Below, one piece after another: positions 16,518 through 32,062 of a stretch of 64,000 nucleotides of DNA (within the stretch, counting starts at the first letter, position 1; the number at the start of each line of letters is the position of its first letter). The stretch comes from an uncultured Bacteroidales bacterium (GTDB lineage: Bacteria > Bacteroidota > Bacteroidia > Bacteroidales > F082), in assembly GCA_947305795.1 (NCBI GenBank), contig CAMZEK010000003.1:35352-99351 (forward strand), given 5' to 3'. Made by a program: the position numbers and the translations under genes. Below the pieces are notes generated by a model. It saw only the letters and a list, made by a program, of their open reading frames with translations. It was not told the origin of the DNA and did not search any database.

Positions 16518-19034
16518 TTAACTCTTTTCTTCTTCCTTGTCATCATCGTGATAATATCCGCCTCTTTGTCCATATCCATAGGCGCTATGGTAACCGTATT
16601 TGCCGCCATATTTGTAACCGTAACGATAACCGTAGCGATAACCGTAACGATAACCATAGCGACCATCATTGCCCATAGTGCCATTGAGAACCAGACACAT
16701 GTTCTTGTATTTGTTTTGCGTGTAAAGGTTCTCAAGCTCGGGTAATAGGCTGCGTTCCAACAGACCAGCGCGTACCACGAAAATAGTACGGTCAACGTAC
16801 TTATTAATAATCTGGGGATCGGCCACGATGTCAATGGGGGGACAGTCGATAAGTACATAGTCATACTCTTTCCCAAAACGGGTAATCAACTCACCAAATC
16901 GCTCAGTTTCAAGCAATTCAGTAGGATTGGGCGGTATGGTACCCACGGGCAGATAATACAATCCTGGGTAATCAGTACTTGGGATAATAAGCTGATTCAA
17001 ATCTTCCTCCTGACGGGCAAGATAGTTGGCAATACCTTTTTTCGGTGAGAAAACGTAAGCCGACAGGGAAGCATGGCGCAAGTCTCCATCAATCACCAGC
17101 ACTTTCTTTTCCTTGATGGCAAGAGCAATAGCCGAGTTGATGGCAATGAACGACTTACCTGATCCTGGGTTGAACGAAGTGAACATAAAGACATTGGAGG
17201 CTTTGTCCTTGCTCATAAACTCCAGATTGGTGCGGAACACACGGAACGCTTCATTGATGACATTACGGCTGCCTTTTTTCACCACCACGTCGCCGGCAAA
17301 GCCTTTTTTAACTTCTTGGTCTTTTTGCTCGGTGCGTTTCTTTTTCGCTTCTTTCTTATGCTTTTTCTGGTCAGATTCGCTGTAAGCCAACGGTATTTCG
17401 CCAATAAAAGGCAATGACAGTTTCTCCAAATCCTTGCGGCCACGTATGGTCGTGTTGAGGCGCTCTTTCAAGTACAGAATAATAGCAGGGATGGCCAAGC
17501 CAATCACTAAAGCTATCAATCTAATCCTGGAAGTGTTGGGTTTGGTAGGCATAAGAGGACCGTTGGGCTCTTCGATAATTCTCGTGTTATAAGCTGTGAA
17601 GGCTTGCGACAACTGGTTCTCCTCACGTTTTTGGAGCAGGAAGAGATAAAGGGACTCTTTCACTTTTTGTTGACGTTCCACCGAAAGCAAATACTTGGCT
17701 TGACTAGGATTGGCGGCAAGGCGTTCGTTGATTTGTCGTTCGGTTCCTTGCAGGCTGGCCAGCTGGTTGCCAAGGGTCACCAATTGGTTGTCAATGCTGG
17801 TGATGATGGCCTGGCGTAAGGACGAAAGGTTTTCATCCATATCAACAACCAACGGGTTTTCTTCACTACTGTTGGCAGCCAAACTGTTGCGGCGGAGCAT
17901 CAAACTGTTGTAAGTGTTGATTTGACTTTCAATGTTGCTGCTGTTGATACCTGAATTTACAGGCAACAATTGGTCGTTTATTGTCTCACTGACCAGCATG
18001 TTCCTAATAAAACGAGTGATGGAAATCTGGTTGGTGATTTCCAGAATACGGTCGGTAGTGGCTGAGTTTTGTGTCAGGTACATCCGGGAGACGGCGTTGA
18101 CGTCGGGCAAAAGGTTTTCGCTCTTGTAGGTGGAGATATCGCTATCCACGTCGCCTAGTTCTTGCTCAATCAGCCTCAAACGGTCATCGATAAAGATGGA
18201 CGTGCTCACCATGATTTGGTTCTTGTCCTGCAGCCATTTGTTGTTGTAAACGGCAATCAACATATTGAGGAAATCGTCGGCTCTTCTTTTGGAGATGTCA
18301 TTGACAGAAAGGGTCATGACATCAGCGTTTTTGGCTGATAATTCGACTTTCAGTTTTGTCGCATATGTCCGAGCAGCTCTTTCAATGCCAGAATGATGCA
18401 CATGGATCTTGTCGTATTCAGCATCGCTTTGATAATAGTCGGTAGGACGGATACACAGCAAACCTATAGGCGTGTTGACCGTATCACCCAAATGGACCAT
18501 CATGTTGTTGTCTGATATTTCCTCGTTGTTGAGGATGAAATCAGAAAGCTGTACACCTTCTTTGGTGATTTTCATATCGAATGATAATGAGGCATTGTCA
18601 AACGCCCCCAAAAGGTCCACGTTTACAGGCAAGGTCTTGTCATAAAGCAAGATGGGATGGAAACGGCCGTCTATAGTGTAGTTCATGTCCAAGTGCAAAA
18701 GTCGGACGGCTTCTTTGATGATATCAAGAGAGTTGATGGTAAGCAGCTCGTTGTTGATTTTCACGCCAGAGCTAAAAAATCCCATGTCTGAAAATTCGCT
18801 CACATCAATGGCCGACCTGCCTTTTTCATCCGACTTCACCAACAACTTGGCTGAGCGGGAATAGACGGGTGTGGTCTTATTCAAATAATATGTCGCTAAA
18901 ACAAGAACCAACACAACGGAAATGACAAACCAATACCAGTGCGAAAGGCAAAGATAAAATATGGCTTTCACATCGATAGTTTGTTCTTCCTGTGGTTTAG
19001 CTTGATTTGTAGGAGTTTTTTGGGGTTCTGCCAT
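16518..19034 (-). CDS. Polysaccharide copolymerase / BY-type tyrosine autokinase (Wzc-like)
   Basis: Wzz N-terminal TM, Walker A FTSFNPGSGKSFIAINSA, VLVIDGDLRHASLS, YDYVLIDCPPIDIVADPQ, Tyr-rich tail. Confidence 0.92.
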   Translation of the reverse strand: MAEPQKTPTNQAKPQEEQTIDVKAIFYLCLSHWYWFVISVVLVLVLATYYLNKTTPVYSRSAKLLVKSDEKGRSAIDVSEFSDMGFFSSGVKINNELLTINSLDIIKEAVRLLHLDMNYTIDGRFHPILLYDKTLPVNVDLLGAFDNASLSFDMKITKEGVQLSDFILNNEEISDNNMMVHLGDTVNTPIGLLCIRPTDYYQSDAEYDKIHVHHSGIERAARTYATKLKVELSAKNADVMTLSVNDISKRRADDFLNMLIAVYNNKWLQDKNQIMVSTSIFIDDRLRLIEQELGDVDSDISTYKSENLLPDVNAVSRMYLTQNSATTDRILEITNQISITRFIRNMLVSETINDQLLPVNSGINSSNIESQINTYNSLMLRRNSLAANSSEENPLVVDMDENLSSLRQAIITSIDNQLVTLGNQLASLQGTERQINERLAANPSQAKYLLSVERQQKVKESLYLFLLQKREENQLSQAFTAYNTRIIEEPNGPLMPTKPNTSRIRLIALVIGLAIPAIILYLKERLNTTIRGRKDLEKLSLPFIGEIPLAYSESDQKKHKKEAKKKRTEQKDQEVKKGFAGDVVVKKGSRNVINEAFRVFRTNLEFMSKDKASNVFMFTSFNPGSGKSFIAINSAIALAIKEKKVLVIDGDLRHASLSAYVFSPKKGIANYLARQEEDLNQLIIPSTDYPGLYYLPVGTIPPNPTELLETERFGELITRFGKEYDYVLIDCPPIDIVADPQIINKYVDRTIFVVRAGLLERSLLPELENLYTQNKYKNMCLVLNGTMGNDGRYGYRYGYRYGYRYGYKYGGKYGYHSAYGYGQRGGYYHDDDKEEEKS
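16591..16663. repeat. 12-bp period codon repeat encoding YGYR units in the autokinase tail
   Basis: taaccgtaacga taaccgtagcga taaccgtaacga taaccatagcga; protein YGYRYGYRYGYRYGYKYGGKYGY. Confidence 0.85.
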
Positions 19035-19101
19035 GACTGTAGGAATAATAATTGTTTATGCAAATATACTAGATGCTATATTTTCAGGCCAATTTTTGTT
19101 T

Positions 19102-19953
19102 TTATTTGGCTCTTGTCATCAATACTGAGATTGTGGTAGCTACGGAAGCGAGCAAAGAGACGACAGAAATCCAGAAGGATGCGGATTGAACTGTATTGGC
19201 ATTGACGGTAGATTCGTTGGCGCGCTTGGCGTTGGGCTCAACGTAAATATAGTCATTTTGATGGATGTAATAAGCAGGAGAATTTTGTACGTTGTCGAAA
19301 GAGCGCATATCAACGGTATAGGCCAAAAGTTTTCCATTGGAATCAGGACGAAGCACCAAAACGTTGTCGCGTTTGCCGTTGATGCTCATATCGCCGGCCA
19401 TCGACAAGGCATCCAAGAGGGTAATATGGTCGCGGGTAATTCTATATGTGCCAGGGACTTTCACTTCGCCCATCACGGAGAACTGAAGGTTGACAAATTC
19501 TACTGTTACCACGGGGTCGTTAACCAAATTACGGTTGGTCAGTTCGTTCTTAATATATGCTGACAATTCGTCGCGTGTCTTCCCTGCGGCTTGCACCAAA
19601 CCCAACACTGGGAAGTCGATAGTGCCATCGGATTTGATAATGTAGCCTGAAGCACCTTGATTTGTGTTAACCAATTGTTCTTGAGTTTGTCCTAATATAC
19701 GAGCCGTGTAAGGAAGGTTGAATAAGGCGGTCAGTTCGGGAACTTTGCTGTTGACGATAATGGAAATTTTGTCTTCGGGACGTAGGCGAATTTCAGGAGT
19801 AGGTTGTTCTTCCGTGCCCATAACAATCTGACGGTCTTGTATGTCCTGGAAATAAGTAATCCTCTTGGAAACATTGCATGATGAAATCAAGAGCATAAGG
19901 GCGATTATGAACAAACCGTTACTAGTTAAAATAACGTTTTTTTTGGTCGGCAT
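19102..19953 (-). CDS. Polysaccharide biosynthesis/export lipoprotein (Wza-like, SLBB)
   Basis: Lipobox LISSCNVSKRITYFQDIQ; LRPEDKISIIVNSKVPELTALFN; SDGTIDFPVLGLVQAAGKT; start adjusted to MPTKK. Confidence 0.9.
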   Translation of the reverse strand: MPTKKNVILTSNGLFIIALMLLISSCNVSKRITYFQDIQDRQIVMGTEEQPTPEIRLRPEDKISIIVNSKVPELTALFNLPYTARILGQTQEQLVNTNQGASGYIIKSDGTIDFPVLGLVQAAGKTRDELSAYIKNELTNRNLVNDPVVTVEFVNLQFSVMGEVKVPGTYRITRDHITLLDALSMAGDMSINGKRDNVLVLRPDSNGKLLAYTVDMRSFDNVQNSPAYYIHQNDYIYVEPNAKRANESTVNANTVQSASFWISVVSLLASVATTISVLMTRAK

Positions 19954-20065
19954 AATCTTGCCCTGACCACTTACACCCTTTATAGTTTGATTTTTTGTTT
20001 TGAATAACATAATTAAATCACATTAGTTCAACAAGTTAAAGCTAGGCTTGAGCCTATTTCGCGAG

Positions 20066-20074
20066 CCAAAGATA
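20066..20074 (-). promoter_or_regulatory. Putative -7 element (TATCTTTGG) upstream of wza-like gene
   Basis: ccaaagata on + strand; near-match to TAnnTTTG. Confidence 0.4.
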
Positions 20075-20198
20075 CGACAAAAATCTCAATTCGCAAGTGT
20101 TTTTTTATGAAAAGTGGAAATGCAAGACCAAAAATGGTCGGAAAGGTCTATAATTACAAGAATCGAACAAAGGTCAAAAGCCAAGAATAAGATGTGCT

Positions 20199-20232
20199 TT
20201 TTGGAAGTGATTGGATAAATTCGTATTTTTGC
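20199..20232 (+). promoter_or_regulatory. Bacteroidetes promoter: TTTTG ... TATTTTTGC
   Basis: -33-like ttttg (20199-20203), 20-nt spacer, -7 TATTTTTGC (20224-20232), upstream of bcp ATG 20259. Confidence 0.65.
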
Positions 20233-20258
20233 ACGCCGTAAACTCAAATCTTATTAAG

Positions 20259-20702
20259 ATGCTGCAAAAAGGAACTAAAGCCCCGTATTTTGAGGGAAAA
20301 GACGAAAATGGTAATCTCGTGAAACTCACTGATTTTGCTGGTAAGAAACTGGTGTTGTATTTCTATCCCAAGGACAGTACGCCAGGCTGCACTGCCGAGG
20401 CCTGCGACCTGCGTGACAACTACGAGCGTTTTATCACCTTGGGTTATAGCATTATCGGCATCAGTCGTGATAGTGCTGCCTCGCATCAACGTTTCATCGC
20501 CAAATACAACTTGCCTTTCCACCTCATCGCCGACACCGATTTGACTATTCTAAAGACTTACGAGGCTTGGGGCGAGAAGAAAATGTATGGCAAGGTGACT
20601 GAAGGCACGCTGCGTATCACCTACGTCATCGACGAGGAAGGCACCATCATCGACGCTATCGGCAAGGTGGACACTAAGAACCATACAGCACAAATCTTAT
20701 AA
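20259..20702 (+). CDS. bcp: Peroxiredoxin, BCP/PrxQ type
   Basis: MLQKGTKAPYFEGKDENGNLVKLTDF, FYPKDSTPGCTAEACDLRDNYE. Confidence 0.93.
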   Translation: MLQKGTKAPYFEGKDENGNLVKLTDFAGKKLVLYFYPKDSTPGCTAEACDLRDNYERFITLGYSIIGISRDSAASHQRFIAKYNLPFHLIADTDLTILKTYEAWGEKKMYGKVTEGTLRITYVIDEEGTIIDAIGKVDTKNHTAQIL

Positions 20703-20752
20703 CTCGAAACTCACTTGGGATTAAGAATAATAATAACTCATCAAATATTACA

Positions 20753-24764
<4,012 letters not shown>

Positions 24765-24783
24765 TTGGGGTAATACGAAAACA

Positions 24784-24822
24784 AAGAATCCCGAACTGCC
24801 ATCGACGGTTCGGGATTCTTTT
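24784..24822. terminator. Bidirectional terminator between convergent genes
   Basis: aagaatcccgaac tgccatcgacg gttcgggattctttt. Confidence 0.85.
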
Positions 24823-24832
24823 CGTAATGGTT

Positions 24833-25948
24833 TCAAATCGTTTTCTTGTAGGCTCGCCGACGCATAAAAGGCACGGTATGGTAGTCGCCGAATAGCGACT
24901 GAACCTTGTAGTTCTCCTCCAACTGCGGGTTGAGGATGACCTTGGAGACGTCACGCCGTATACAATTTTCGTGCAGGTACTTGAACAGTAGCAAAGGCAC
25001 GCCACAGCCCTGATACTTAGGTGCTACGCCTATGATGAGGGCTTCCAAGGTGTCGTTTTTCTTCAGTGCCTTGAGAATGTGGATGAATCCAAAGGGGAAC
25101 AGACGCCCGTTGGCCTTTTTCACCGCTTTAGAGAGCGAGGGCACACAAAACAGGAATCCTACGGGTTTGTCTTCTTTATTGACGACTACGGCCACGAAAT
25201 CCTTGTCCAAAATGGGAACGTAGGTGTCCAAGTAGTTCTTTATCTGCTTGTCGGTCAGAGGTGAGAATCCCATCAGCGGCGCGAAGGCATCGTTATACAT
25301 GTGGAAGATTTCCATGCCATATTGCTTGCTCATCTGTCTCATGCTCTTAGGTTGCACCACATGGACGCCATAGCGTTCCTCGATGAGGTGGGCAAATTCG
25401 TAGGTGGACGGCAGCTTGCCATCCAAAAGGAGTACGCTTTGTGTCCAGTCCACGTCCTTCACATAACCCAACTTTTGCAGCATGGTGTCGTAGTAAGGAT
25501 AGTTGTAAAGGCAAGTGAAGGGGCTGAGGTTTTCATAGCCTTCCACCAATAGCCCTTCTTTGTCCATGTCGGTAAAGCCCCACGGCCCAATGATTTCGGT
25601 GCAGCCGCGTTCCTTGCCCCAAGTGATGACAGTATCCAACAAGGCTTTCAGAACCTCTTCATCTTCAATGAAATCGAGCCAACCGAAGCGCACTTTCTTT
25701 ACGTCCTTATTGGCTTTGTGGTTGATGATGGCAGCCACGCGTCCGACGATTTCGTTGTTTTTGTAGGCAAGAAAACAGTCGGCCTCGCAAAAGTCATAGG
25801 CACCGTTTTTCTTTGGGTTGAAAGTGTCGTATTCGTCGCCTTCCAAGGCGGGCACCCAGTTTTCGCAGTTTTTGTAGAGGTGAAGCGGAAAAGCCACAAA
25901 CTGTTTCATTTGCTTGTGGCTTTCCACTTTGACGATTTGGATTTGCAT
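24833..25948 (-). CDS. GNAT-like acyltransferase, ~371 aa (paralog of 8738..9862)
   Basis: FVAFPLHLYKNCENWVPALEGDEYDTFNPKKN, VGRVAAIINHKANKDVKKVRFGWLDFIEDEEVLKALL, IIGPWGFTDMDKEGLLVEGYE; same blocks as paralog. Confidence 0.65.
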   Translation of the reverse strand: MQIQIVKVESHKQMKQFVAFPLHLYKNCENWVPALEGDEYDTFNPKKNGAYDFCEADCFLAYKNNEIVGRVAAIINHKANKDVKKVRFGWLDFIEDEEVLKALLDTVITWGKERGCTEIIGPWGFTDMDKEGLLVEGYENLSPFTCLYNYPYYDTMLQKLGYVKDVDWTQSVLLLDGKLPSTYEFAHLIEERYGVHVVQPKSMRQMSKQYGMEIFHMYNDAFAPLMGFSPLTDKQIKNYLDTYVPILDKDFVAVVVNKEDKPVGFLFCVPSLSKAVKKANGRLFPFGFIHILKALKKNDTLEALIIGVAPKYQGCGVPLLLFKYLHENCIRRDVSKVILNPQLEENYKVQSLFGDYHTVPFMRRRAYKKTI

Positions 25949-25951
25949 AGG

Positions 25952-26200
25952 CTAATGTGTTGCGTTAGCGTGTGAATCAATATAATCAACCACTTCGCCT
26001 ACCGTCGTGAACTTGGGGTTGCCTTCAAACTTGAACCCAAACTTGTTTTCGATGGCGAGGCTCAGTAGCAGGATTGTCAACGAGTCGAGACCAATGTCGC
26101 GGACGAGTTGCGAATCGTCGTTGATGTTGGAGAAATCGGCTGAAGGTCTGATTTTTGTCAGGATATCTTTTAGTTCCTCATATATGGTTTCTTTTCTCAT
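25952..26200 (-). CDS. Acyl carrier protein (second dedicated ACP)
   Basis: LVRDIGLDSLTILLLSLAIENKFGFKFEG: DSL phosphopantetheine site. Confidence 0.88.
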   Translation of the reverse strand: MRKETIYEELKDILTKIRPSADFSNINDDSQLVRDIGLDSLTILLLSLAIENKFGFKFEGNPKFTTVGEVVDYIDSHANATH

Positions 26201-26207
26201 GACCCAA

Positions 26208-29049
<2,842 letters not shown>

Positions 29050-29051
29050 TC

Positions 29052-29077
29052 AAAAAGCCAGAGCATGGCCCTGGCTT
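29052..29077 (-). terminator. Terminator downstream of secG
   Basis: aaaaagccagagcatggccctggc hairpin; T-tract on minus strand. Confidence 0.65.
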
Positions 29078-29103
29078 CCTTACTGATGTTCAAATGCGCA
29101 TCG

Positions 29104-29448
29104 TTATTCAGCTGGAGTCTCTGCTGGCATTTCAGCGGCAGGAGTTTCTGCTGTAGGAGCACTCGGCATCGTGTTCTCAATTTGTTCGCGCATCTCGGTG
29201 TCGAAAGCGTTGCCCGATTTGACGTTCTTCGGGATGGTAATGCTCGAAATCAGACAGAGCACCACCAACATTCCAGCCAGGGTCCACGTGGCTTTTTCGA
29301 GGAAATCGGTCGTCTGACGAACGCCCATCATCTGGTTGGCACCACCGAAATTGGAGACCAAACCGCCACCTTTTGAGTTCTGAACCAGAACGATCAATCC
29401 TAATAACACACTGACAATCAGGATTAAAATTACTACTAATGTGTACAT
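29104..29448 (-). CDS. secG: Preprotein translocase subunit SecG
   Basis: VLLGLIVLVQNSKGGGLVSNFGGANQMMGVRQTTDFLEKATWTLA. Confidence 0.93.
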   Translation of the reverse strand: MYTLVVILILIVSVLLGLIVLVQNSKGGGLVSNFGGANQMMGVRQTTDFLEKATWTLAGMLVVLCLISSITIPKNVKSGNAFDTEMREQIENTMPSAPTAETPAAEMPAETPAE

Positions 29449-29458
29449 TTCTATTGAT

Positions 29459-30274
29459 TTAAGTTTGACTTTCTTTTATCCGTTCAATTTGGGCTGCAAA
29501 ATAACGACTTTTTTCTGGATATTTCAAGCTTAATTTTTCATAAATTGAAATTGCCTTCTCAAAATAGCCTTGTTTTTCGTAGATTTTGGCCAAAGTCTCG
29601 CTGACGATGTTCTCTTGGTCGATGATGCTGTTTTGCGCCACGGAGATGGGATTATAGAACTCGGCCTTGGGTCGCGAGATGCTGGGATTCTCAAGGATGA
29701 ACTTGTCTATCAACTCTTTGCGTGATAGCTTCTTCGGCTCTGACGGTTCGTTTTCTTTGCGTTGCTTTTCGGCTTCGATTTCTTTCAGACGGTTGGCAAT
29801 AATGGCTTTCAGTTCGTCTAGCGATTTGCGTTTCTCCTCCAATAGGGCCATTTCGGCGGAAAGCTCTTCGTGACTGCCGCTGAGGTCGATCTCAGGAATG
29901 ATGAACACCTTCTCACGGATGACGCCGTTGTCAGTTTCATCCTTGGTTTCAATGGGTTGGATGGAGGAAAAGACATTGTCGGTGGGGACAAACTCATCGG
30001 GCAGGGCAGGGATTTCCGGCTCGCTTTCCAAGCGATGGCGGGCAATGAAAAAGAACAGGCGCAACTTGTCGCGGTTGGGCACGGAGACAGCAGCGCGTTT
30101 CAGTTGGGCATCGTGTTTTGGACTGTCGGCATTTTGGTAGGCGACGGATAGAAGTGCTTGACCGATAGCGAAATAGGGATAACGTTTTACTAATTGTTCC
30201 ACTTCGTCCACAGCCTTGCCTTTCATGCGCTCAGGCATCTTCATGTATCCTATTAATTGCTTGCTGTCCATCAT
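29459..30274 (-). CDS. Conserved Bacteroidetes protein with C-terminal TPR-like segment
   Basis: IYEKQGYFEKAISIYEKLSLKYPEKSRYFAAQIERI; located secG-lptE. Confidence 0.65.
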   Translation of the reverse strand: MMDSKQLIGYMKMPERMKGKAVDEVEQLVKRYPYFAIGQALLSVAYQNADSPKHDAQLKRAAVSVPNRDKLRLFFFIARHRLESEPEIPALPDEFVPTDNVFSSIQPIETKDETDNGVIREKVFIIPEIDLSGSHEELSAEMALLEEKRKSLDELKAIIANRLKEIEAEKQRKENEPSEPKKLSRKELIDKFILENPSISRPKAEFYNPISVAQNSIIDQENIVSETLAKIYEKQGYFEKAISIYEKLSLKYPEKSRYFAAQIERIKESQT

Positions 30275-30275
30275 G

Positions 30276-30785
30276 TTACCAGTTTACCAATGCCTTGTTG
30301 AAAATATCCTCCACTAGTGCCTCGATGATGGTCGCCGTCAGACTCTCCTGTACGGCGTTGAGGTCTTGGTCACTGGGGTAGTCCTCGTAGTGCGAGAAAC
30401 TTTGCTCAAATTCTTTCGTCTCGTCGAAACGATTGCTGAAACGCACTTTCACGGTGATGGTGAGGCGGTTCATGGCGGCGGTTTGCGAGGCGGTGATGGC
30501 CACGGGGGTCGTTTTGTAGTCGGTGATTTCACCTTCAAAGGCCAAGTCGCCCCCTGAGTCGACCAAATCCAATGGGGTTTGGTTCATCATCGCGTCGCGC
30601 AAGGCGGTAGTGAAATCGTTGCTCAGCATTGGGTTGACAAGCTGGGCGTGGTTGGGGAAATAGGACACCGAAACGGTTTTAGCCTCGGCGGGAATCGACG
30701 CGCCGGAAAAGGAATAGATGCCACAACCGTGGCAGACGAAAGCCAAAATCCCACACAAAACCGCTATCTTCGCCTTGATTCTCAT
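30276..30785 (-). CDS. lptE: LptE-family LPS assembly lipoprotein
   Basis: CGIYSFSGASIPAEAKTVSVSYFPNHAQLVNPMLSNDFTTALRDAM. Confidence 0.85.
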   Translation of the reverse strand: MRIKAKIAVLCGILAFVCHGCGIYSFSGASIPAEAKTVSVSYFPNHAQLVNPMLSNDFTTALRDAMMNQTPLDLVDSGGDLAFEGEITDYKTTPVAITASQTAAMNRLTITVKVRFSNRFDETKEFEQSFSHYEDYPSDQDLNAVQESLTATIIEALVEDIFNKALVNW

Positions 30786-32032
30786 AGGTTGATGCCGTAC
30801 TCGTTGATTTTTCTGTACAAGGTACGCTCACTGATGCCCAAGGCTTTTGCCGCGTCTTTGCGCTTGCCGCGATGGGCTTCCAATGCCTTGATAATCATCT
30901 CTTTCTCGTGATGTTCAAGGGAGAGCGTTTCGGGCATACCGGTCGTTGAGCTTGTCGAAACGACACCATAATGTGCTTCTTCCGCTGGAATGAATTCGGT
31001 GAACTCTGGTTCGGTTGCTTCAGGCTCGCTTTGGTTCACACGGGTCACCACAGTGTCGCCGATTTGGGTGACAGGGTTGGCTTGCACGTGGTTCTGTTCC
31101 ATCGGGCGACCGTTGGTCATATTGTTGACCTGGGCACGCAGCTCGGCGATGTCTTTCTTCATGTCGAAAAGCACACGGTAGAGAAGGTCGCGCTCACTGA
31201 CACTGTCCATCGACTCATCGTGTGGCAGCAACACGGGCAATGCACTTTGCACCCTGTTAGGCAAGTATTTAGCCAAAGTTTCCGCCGTAATGTTGCGGTC
31301 GGTCTCCATGATAGAAATCTGCTCGGTAACGTTCTTCAGTTGGCGCACGTTGCCGTCCCAACGGTAACTTTCTAACATTTTCACCGCTTCAGGCGTCAAT
31401 GTGATGGCGGGAATGTGATTGCGCTCGGCGAAGTCGGCGGCAAACTTGCGGAACAACAGCGGAATGTCAGCTTTTCGTTCGCGCAAGGCAGGAATGTGAA
31501 TCGGGATGGTGTTCAGCCTATAATAAAGGTCCTCGCGAAATCGCCCTCTTTCAATGGCCAAAGGCAAGTCGACGTTAGTGGCGGCCACGATTCTGACGTC
31601 AGTTTTCATCAACTTGGAGCCGCCCACGCGGATGAACTCGCCGTTTTCCAACACGCGCAACAAGCGGGCTTGGGTGGAAAGGGGCAACTCGCCAACCTCG
31701 TCCAAGAACAAGGTGCCTTTGTCGGCAATTTCGAAGTAACCCTTACGCTCGTTGACGGCGCCCGTGAAGGAGCCTTTCTCGTGACCAAACAGTTCAGAGT
31801 CAATGGTTCCTTCTGGGATGGCACCACAGTTCACAGCGAAATATTGGCCGTGCTTACGGGTGCTGTTTTGGTGGATAATCTTCGGAAACACGTCCTTGCC
31901 CGTACCGCTTTCGCCCGTGATGAGCACGGTGAGGTCGGTGGCGGCCACTTGCGCCGCAATGCCGATAGCACGATCCAACTCAGGGTCGGTGCCGATGATG
32001 CCGAAGGTCCTTTTTATCGCTTGTACATCCAT
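30782..32032 (-). CDS. Sigma-54-dependent transcriptional activator (AAA+ and Fis HTH, no receiver domain)
   Basis: LITGESGTGKDVFPKIIH, FGHEKGSFTGAVNERKGYFE, WDGNVRQLKNV, C-terminal Fis HTH RGKRKDAAKALGISERTLYRKINEYGI. Confidence 0.95.
   Translation of the reverse strand: MDVQAIKRTFGIIGTDPELDRAIGIAAQVAATDLTVLITGESGTGKDVFPKIIHQNSTRKHGQYFAVNCGAIPEGTIDSELFGHEKGSFTGAVNERKGYFEIADKGTLFLDEVGELPLSTQARLLRVLENGEFIRVGGSKLMKTDVRIVAATNVDLPLAIERGRFREDLYYRLNTIPIHIPALRERKADIPLLFRKFAADFAERNHIPAITLTPEAVKMLESYRWDGNVRQLKNVTEQISIMETDRNITAETLAKYLPNRVQSALPVLLPHDESMDSVSERDLLYRVLFDMKKDIAELRAQVNNMTNGRPMEQNHVQANPVTQIGDTVVTRVNQSEPEATEPEFTEFIPAEEAHYGVVSTSSTTGMPETLSLEHHEKEMIIKALEAHRGKRKDAAKALGISERTLYRKINEYGINL
30941..30967. 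repeat. REP-like palindrome embedded in coding sequence
   Basis: ggtcgttgagcttgtcgaaacgacacc; GTCGTT...AACGAC arms, encodes GVVSTSSTTG linker. Confidence 0.6.
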
Positions 32033-32062
32033 ACTCCTAACTCCTCACTCCTAAACTAGACA

